Origin: Paludibacteraceae bacterium
GTDB lineage: Bacteria; Bacteroidota; Bacteroidia; Bacteroidales; Paludibacteraceae
DNA length: 64,000 bases
Reading direction: 5' to 3'
Assembly (NCBI GenBank): GCA_017478225.1
Contig: JAFVDX010000010.1
Location: 62,001 to 126,000, forward strand
Below the pieces are notes generated by a model, which saw only the letters and a program-made list of their open reading frames with translations, was not told the origin of the DNA and ran no database searches. Each line of letters opens with the position of its first letter. Positions within the stretch are counted from its first letter, which is position 1. A program made the position numbers and the translations under genes. Shown here piece after piece: positions 59,391 through 64,000 of this stretch.

Positions 59391-60149
59391 TCAGCGTACT
59401 CTCTTATGATTTTCTTTGAGGAAAGCATCGATAGCCGATGTGATAGATGGATATTGAGGCGTTGGTGCTTCAACATTAACAACAAGTCCCCCCTCCCTAA
59501 GCGCTTGTGCTGTATTCTGACCAAAACATGCTATTATATGTTCACCTTGCTCAAAATCAGGATAATTTTGGAAAAAGGCTTGCACACCGGTTGTTGTAAA
59601 CAGCACATACATATCATAATCAACTTGCTTTTGCTCTTCGGTCAAGTCGTTTTTAACTGTGCGATAAAACACACATGGTTGCACAACAATCTTATGTTTG
59701 AGAAACATCTGAATATCGTCGTCATTATGAATATCGGACATCGCCATCATGAATTTATCATAAGGACGACGCTTCATCATAGGAATCAAAGTTTCCAAAC
59801 GATTGTTTTGAGCAAAGAAAACTTTACGCTTACGATACTGAATATATTTTTGCAGATAATTGGCAATAGATTCTGATATACAATAATAATGCATAGTATC
59901 AGGAATTGCCACACGCATTTCTTGACAAAGATGGAAGAAATGATCTACTCCATGACGCGAATTAAAAATAACAGCAGAATAATCCAATATATTTATGTGC
60001 TGCGCCCGAAACTCTTTAGGGGTGAGTTCTTCTATACGGATAAACTGGTGGAAATGGAAGTTAACATTGTACTTTGCAGCCATATCAAAGTATGGCGATT
60101 TCTCTGAAGTAGGTTTCGGCTGTGAAACCAAAATATTCTTTACTTTCAA
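59391..60149 (-). CDS. hemD: Uroporphyrinogen-III synthase
   Basis: Cyclises hydroxymethylbilane to uroporphyrinogen III for tetrapyrroles. The core is ILVSQPKPTSEKSPYFDMA, with FTTTGVQAFFQNYP and IACFGQNTAQALREGGLVV near the end. There is no ATG. A TTG at 60149 gives MKVKNILVSQPKP, matching related starts (MKIKKILVSQPKP), with a 19-base gap to the upstream stop. TTG codons at 60161 and 60182 would also keep the frame, and the last would overlap the upstream gene by 14 bases. DUF4271-hemD-rnpA-yidD is a known Bacteroidales order. Confidence 0.88.
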   Translation of the reverse strand: MKVKNILVSQPKPTSEKSPYFDMAAKYNVNFHFHQFIRIEELTPKEFRAQHINILDYSAVIFNSRHGVDHFFHLCQEMRVAIPDTMHYYCISESIANYLQKYIQYRKRKVFFAQNNRLETLIPMMKRRPYDKFMMAMSDIHNDDDIQMFLKHKIVVQPCVFYRTVKNDLTEEQKQVDYDMYVLFTTTGVQAFFQNYPDFEQGEHIIACFGQNTAQALREGGLVVNVEAPTPQYPSITSAIDAFLKENHKRVR

Positions 60150-60168
60150 TGTCTTACTCAATTTACTG

Positions 60169-60837
60169 TTACACAAAATCAATCACAAAATCTGTCAGGA
60201 AAAGTACATTTACAAATGGTACTAATTCGAGCGTGCAAAGGTACGAAAAAATATATAAACACGCCATAGGTTTATGAAAAAAAAGTTGAAAAGCCTTGAT
60301 AATGTACAATATAATATACAATCCATAAAAGATTGCCAAAGTTATTAGCGCTCCATCAACCGTAACAAATGGTGCATACAACACTATCATTATCAGAGGC
60401 AAAAGAATAACTGAGAAAACTGTATTTAATGCAGAAACATACCGCTTTAATAAGTATTTAGTAGAATTGTCAAAAAACACATAATTCACTAAACTATCAA
60501 GGAGAAATCTTATTATTATTGCGCATAGTGCCAGTGATAGACAAATTAGATATTCTACAGCAGAAAATCTAAGTTGCGGTAAAGATATAAAACTATACAT
60601 AGCAAGCGACCATAGCAACCACTGATACAGAAAAAACGAAACCTGACCATAGGTGGAATGTAGCACATCTTCAAAAGGTGAATTACGATTTTTAGTTACA
60701 ATAAGCGTCTGAAAAGCAGAACGAATGATTCCACGCTGAAAAACTATAGACACTATCAGTAAACCCATGATAATCACCAACACCCACGCGCCCCACGATT
60801 GCGAGTAAGGAGAGTCTATGCGAACCACTGAAGTCAT
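60169..60837 (-). CDS. DUF4271 membrane protein
   Basis: 222 residues with about six hydrophobic segments. DUF4271 is a Bacteroidota-specific family next to hemD; its function is unknown. A minus-strand TAATTTTG box lies at 60867-60860, but no TTTG is correctly placed upstream of it. Confidence 0.75.
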   Translation of the reverse strand: MTSVVRIDSPYSQSWGAWVLVIIMGLLIVSIVFQRGIIRSAFQTLIVTKNRNSPFEDVLHSTYGQVSFFLYQWLLWSLAMYSFISLPQLRFSAVEYLICLSLALCAIIIRFLLDSLVNYVFFDNSTKYLLKRYVSALNTVFSVILLPLIMIVLYAPFVTVDGALITLAIFYGLYIILYIIKAFQLFFHKPMACLYIFSYLCTLELVPFVNVLFLTDFVIDFV

Positions 60838-60885
60838 TTTAATCTGCTGTTTAGAGGCGCAAAATTACATAAATTTTTCCAATAT

Positions 60886-60916
60886 TTTGTGCATTTGTGA
60901 AAAATGTGTAATTTTG
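60886..60916 (+). promoter_or_regulatory. Bacteroidota-type promoter for the GNAT-like gene
   Basis: TTTG (60886-60889) and TAATTTTG (60909-60916) are spaced by 19 bases. The transcript start would be about 115 bases before the ATG at 61037. Confidence 0.75.
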
Positions 60917-61036
60917 TAGGCTAAATTATGGTATATCTTGCAAAAAGTAAGATATAAATATTGAAAACTCAGAGCACCTAAAAAGTAGAGAAGTATATTG
61001 ATTTCAAGCCTTTTAGGTGTTAGAAAAATTTTAGAT

Positions 61037-62167
61037 ATGTCTGTAGAAATAAAACCTATCAGTACAAAGCGTGATATCAGGCGCTTTGTAGATTTTGCAA
61101 ACGAACTATATAAAGATTGTCCGAATTATTGTCCGCCTTTGTATGGTGATGAGGTTGATACCTTTGACATAAAGAAAAATCCTGCCTTCGATGTTGCCGA
61201 ATGTCAGTTGTTCCTTGCCATAAGAGACTGCAAAATAGTAGGCAGAGTTGCAGCATTGATAAATTATAGGGCCAACGAGCACTGGGGCGTAAAAAAAGTG
61301 CGCTTTGGGTGGATTGATTTTATTGATGACATGGAAGTGAGTCGTGCATTGCTTGATGCTGTGGCTCAATGGGGAAAACAAAAAGGCATGGATACTCTAA
61401 ACGGACCCGTAGGTTTTACAGACTTAGACCATGAGGGGCTTCTTATAGAAGGATTTGAATATTTAGCCCCTTTGGCATCGCTCTACAACTATCCATACTA
61501 TGAAAAACACATGGAGGCGTATGGCTTGACCAAGGAAAACGACTGGATAGAAATTCAGATACAGACACCTGATGAATGTCCCGAGAGAATAGCACGCGTT
61601 GCTCAAATTGCAGCAAAAAGAGGACATTATAGCGTGGCTAAAGTACATAATGTAAAAGAATTATTAAAACGATTTGGCTATTCCTATTTTGATGTTATTG
61701 ATGAGTGTTATCAGCAACTGTATAATTTTCAGCCACTAACCGATCGTCAAAAAGAATATTACTCAAAATACTATTTCTCAATACTGAATTTTGATTTTGT
61801 TACATTAGTAGTGAATGAAAAAGACGAAATAGTTGGTTTTGGAATAGGTATGCCTGATATATCTGAGGCTGTAAAAAAATGCGGAGGAAAATTGTTCCCG
61901 TGGGGGTGGTATCATATACTCAAAGCGCTAAAGGCAAAACAAATTGAACATTTTGACTTACTCTTGATAGGCGTGAGACCCGATTTGCAAGGTTCAGGAA
62001 TAAACGCAATAATAATAGCCGATCAGTTCCCGTATTTCAAGAAATATGGAATCAAGACCGTTGAGACCACTTCTATTATGGAAACCAACACCAAGAACCA
62101 AGCCAATTGGTTTATGTTTCCTCATAAAATACATAAACGCAGAAGAGCATACGCAAAGAATATATAA
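61037..62167 (+). CDS. GNAT-like acyltransferase family protein
   Basis: 376 residues starting at MSVEIKPIS; the frame is open 39 bases further up but that part is unlike the family. The opening (STKRDIRRFVDFANELYKDCPNYCPPL) and GRVAALINYRANEHW mark a Bacteroidota GNAT-fold family. A conserved block with LLLIGVRPDLQGSGINAI lies late. The substrate is unknown. nfeD and floA follow closely, but I see no functional tie. Confidence 0.75.
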   Translation: MSVEIKPISTKRDIRRFVDFANELYKDCPNYCPPLYGDEVDTFDIKKNPAFDVAECQLFLAIRDCKIVGRVAALINYRANEHWGVKKVRFGWIDFIDDMEVSRALLDAVAQWGKQKGMDTLNGPVGFTDLDHEGLLIEGFEYLAPLASLYNYPYYEKHMEAYGLTKENDWIEIQIQTPDECPERIARVAQIAAKRGHYSVAKVHNVKELLKRFGYSYFDVIDECYQQLYNFQPLTDRQKEYYSKYYFSILNFDFVTLVVNEKDEIVGFGIGMPDISEAVKKCGGKLFPWGWYHILKALKAKQIEHFDLLLIGVRPDLQGSGINAIIIADQFPYFKKYGIKTVETTSIMETNTKNQANWFMFPHKIHKRRRAYAKNI

Positions 62168-62178
62168 TTTTTGAAAAT

Positions 62179-62640
62179 ATGAATATCGCATTAGTACTAT
62201 TATTAGCAATTGCAGGCATTTGTCTGCTGCTGATTGAGATTTTTCTTCTTCCCGGCACTACACTGGCAGGAATTATAGGCATACTCTCGCTTATAGGAGG
62301 AGTGGTGGTTGCGTACTTAAAAATCGGTGCCATGGCAGGTCATATTACCCTTGCCGCCACGATTGTGTTTTTAGCAATAGGAATATACTTATTTATTCGC
62401 AGCAAAGCATTAGACAAGATGTCGCTAAAGACGGATATTAACTCAAAAATCGATTTGCTTGAAGACACTGACATAAAAATAGGAGATATAGTAACTACTG
62501 CAACCCGTTTGGCTCCAATGGGTAAAGTGCGAGTAGGGCAAAAGGAATTTGAGGCTAAAAGTATCAGTGGATTTCTTGATGCCGGAACAGATGTTAAGAT
62601 AATATCTATCGAAGGTAATATACTGACAGTAAGCAAATAA
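62179..62640 (+). CDS. NfeD-like membrane protein
   Basis: 153 residues. Three N-terminal hydrophobic segments (about 1-75) and a C-terminal OB-fold (about 90-153: IGDIVTTATRLAPMGKVRVGQ) typical of truncated NfeD proteins. It lies 18 bases before floA; NfeD and flotillin are a conserved pair that organises membrane microdomains. Confidence 0.88.
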   Translation: MNIALVLLLAIAGICLLLIEIFLLPGTTLAGIIGILSLIGGVVVAYLKIGAMAGHITLAATIVFLAIGIYLFIRSKALDKMSLKTDINSKIDLLEDTDIKIGDIVTTATRLAPMGKVRVGQKEFEAKSISGFLDAGTDVKIISIEGNILTVSK

Positions 62641-62658
62641 CTCTAAATATAAGTAATT

Positions 62659-63642
62659 ATGGGAATTTTTGAAATTGTATTGATAGTACTGCTATTTATT
62701 GCGGCTATCCTTTTCTTCTACTATGTGCCTTTCCTGCTTTGGATATCGTCCATAGTATCAGGTGTACATGTATCTTTAGTACAGTTGTTCTTAATGCGTA
62801 TCCGTAAGGTGCCACCACACAAAATCGTTGACTGCTTGATAGAAGCACACAAGGCAGGTATTGACGATGTGAAGCGTGATGGTCTGGAGGCTCACTACTT
62901 GGCCGGTGGTAATATAGTTAATGTAACACACGCCCTTGTGAGTGCCAATAAGGCTAATATCCCTTTGACCTTCCAAATGGCAACTGCCATTGACCTTGCA
63001 GGACGCGATGTGTTCGATGCTGTACAGATGTCCGTTAACCCCAAAGTAATAGAAACACCTAATGTTACAGCCGTTGCCAAAGATGGTATTCAGTTGATAG
63101 TAAAAGCCAGAGTAACCGTTCGCACAAATATCCGTCAGTTGGTAGGTGGTGCAGGCGAAGAAACTGTTTTGGCTCGTGTCGGCGAGGGTATCGTATCTTC
63201 AATAGGTTCAAGCGAAAGCCACAAACAAGTGCTGGAAAATCCAGACAGCATAAGCAAGGTAGTTCTTCAGAAAGGTTTGGACGCCGGCACTGCTTTTGAG
63301 ATTTTGTCAATAGACATCGCCGATATTGATGTAGGTAAAAATATCGGTGCACAACTGCAAATGGATCAAGCCGAAGCAGATAAGAATATAGCACAAGCCA
63401 AGGCAGAGGAACGCAGAGCAATGGCGGTTGCTTTAGAACAAGAAATGAAAGCAAAAGCCCAAGAGGCACGCGCACATGTAGTAGAGGCCGAAGCCGAGGT
63501 TCCCAAAGCCATGGCAGAAGCATTCAGAAGCGGCAACTTAGGTATTATGGACTATTATAGAATGAAAAATATAGAGGCTGATACCGAGATGCGCTCGGCT
63601 ATAGCCAAACCAAATACCACAAACAACACAAAGAAGAAATAA
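62659..63642 (+). CDS. floA: Flotillin-like protein FloA
   Basis: 327 residues. An N-terminal membrane hairpin (about 5-45) is followed by a long SPFH-like region ([33 protein letters not shown]) and a coiled-coil tail rich in Ala/Glu (about 240-300). FloA forms membrane assemblies. It is co-transcribed with nfeD. Confidence 0.94.
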   Translation: MGIFEIVLIVLLFIAAILFFYYVPFLLWISSIVSGVHVSLVQLFLMRIRKVPPHKIVDCLIEAHKAGIDDVKRDGLEAHYLAGGNIVNVTHALVSANKANIPLTFQMATAIDLAGRDVFDAVQMSVNPKVIETPNVTAVAKDGIQLIVKARVTVRTNIRQLVGGAGEETVLARVGEGIVSSIGSSESHKQVLENPDSISKVVLQKGLDAGTAFEILSIDIADIDVGKNIGAQLQMDQAEADKNIAQAKAEERRAMAVALEQEMKAKAQEARAHVVEAEAEVPKAMAEAFRSGNLGIMDYYRMKNIEADTEMRSAIAKPNTTNNTKKK

Positions 63643-63647
63643 AAATT

Positions 63648-64000
63648 ATGAGACTGATTATCGAGCCTAACTATGACGCTTTGTCGGCTTGGGCAGCCAA
63701 CTATGTAGCAAAGCGTATCAACGACTTTCAACCTAAAGAGAGCAAACCATTCGTATTGGGTCTTCCTACCGGTTCTTCACCATTAGGAATGTACAAGAAA
63801 CTTATTGAACTCAACAAAGAAGGTAAAGTAAGTTTTCGTAATGTTGTAACTTTCAACATGGACGAGTATGTGGGTTTGCCCGTTGAACACCCTGAGAGTT
63901 ATCATTCGTTTATGTGGAATAATTTCTTCAATCATATTGACATAAAGAAAGATAACGTCAATATATTGAATGGCAATGCCAATGACTTGGAGGCAGAATG
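63648..64000 (+). CDS. nagB: Glucosamine-6-phosphate deaminase, 3' end truncated by window edge
   Basis: The first 117 residues are visible; the frame runs off the window. Converts glucosamine 6-phosphate to fructose 6-phosphate and ammonia. The start MRLIIEPNY, the active-site loop [13 protein letters not shown] and [10 protein letters not shown] are very close to Bacteroides NagB. It starts 5 bases after floA. Confidence 0.96.
   Translation, partial: MRLIIEPNYDALSAWAANYVAKRINDFQPKESKPFVLGLPTGSSPLGMYKKLIELNKEGKVSFRNVVTFNMDEYVGLPVEHPESYHSFMWNNFFNHIDIKKDNVNILNGNANDLEAE

Overview
The window looks like a chromosomal segment of a Bacteroidales bacterium (phylum Bacteroidota) with moderately low GC. 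Five things point there: gldH behind ricT; five large surface proteins with signal peptides, four of them with a type IX secretion (T9SS) C-terminal domain; a hemD-rnpA-yidD block with a DUF4271 gene; an isoleucyl-tRNA synthetase with the GIHH form of the HIGH motif; and at least nine promoters of the Bacteroidota type (TTTG, 19-20 bases, TANNTTTG). No rRNA, tRNA, CRISPR array, transposase or phage gene was seen.

Layout. 1-5118 (+): asd (5' end cut off), dgt, holB, ricT, gldH. 5128-10174 (+): a promoter, then an acyl-CoA dehydratase activase-like protein split into two in-frame ORFs by one TAG codon, then a TetR regulator. 10167-33047 (-): a 23-kb island of five surface/secreted proteins. They are two tandem streptopain-like C10 peptidases, a 3373-residue protein alternating jelly-roll and fibronectin III modules, and two tandem paralogous jelly-roll proteins. 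33320-35265 (+): groES-groEL with a strong terminator. 35372-35617: possible decayed remnant of an esterase gene. 35638-39326 (+): a family 8 polysaccharide lyase and a CNNM/CBS/CorC membrane protein. 39384-44050 (+): gcvH, an rSAM/lipoprotein pair, a phospholipid-type acyltransferase, rdgB and an OafA-like acyltransferase. 44018-48529 (-): a nucleoside kinase, a SPOR protein, folE and an EptA-like phosphoethanolamine transferase. 48651-56497 (-): ileS, a small lipoprotein, an AsmA-like protein and trxB. 56677-57663 (+): a lone batA-like gene. 57726-57862 (+): a promoter plus hairpin unit that may encode a small RNA. 57956-60837 (-): DUF4271, hemD, rnpA, yidD, trmD. 60886-64000 (+): a GNAT-like protein, nfeD-like, floA and nagB (3' end cut off).

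How the parts fit. Most of the window is housekeeping. The accessory content is the T9SS cargo island, whose members share a repeat built around GCDS(I/L)V..L.L. The two peptidases and the giant protein end in related sorting domains, so they probably use the same export and anchoring route. The 1050-residue protein ends differently. The most unusual items are the amber-split activase, the rSAM/lipoprotein pair with YGVP motifs in its lipoprotein, the orphan small-RNA-like unit, and a terminator that ends a few bases before the rnpA start codon.
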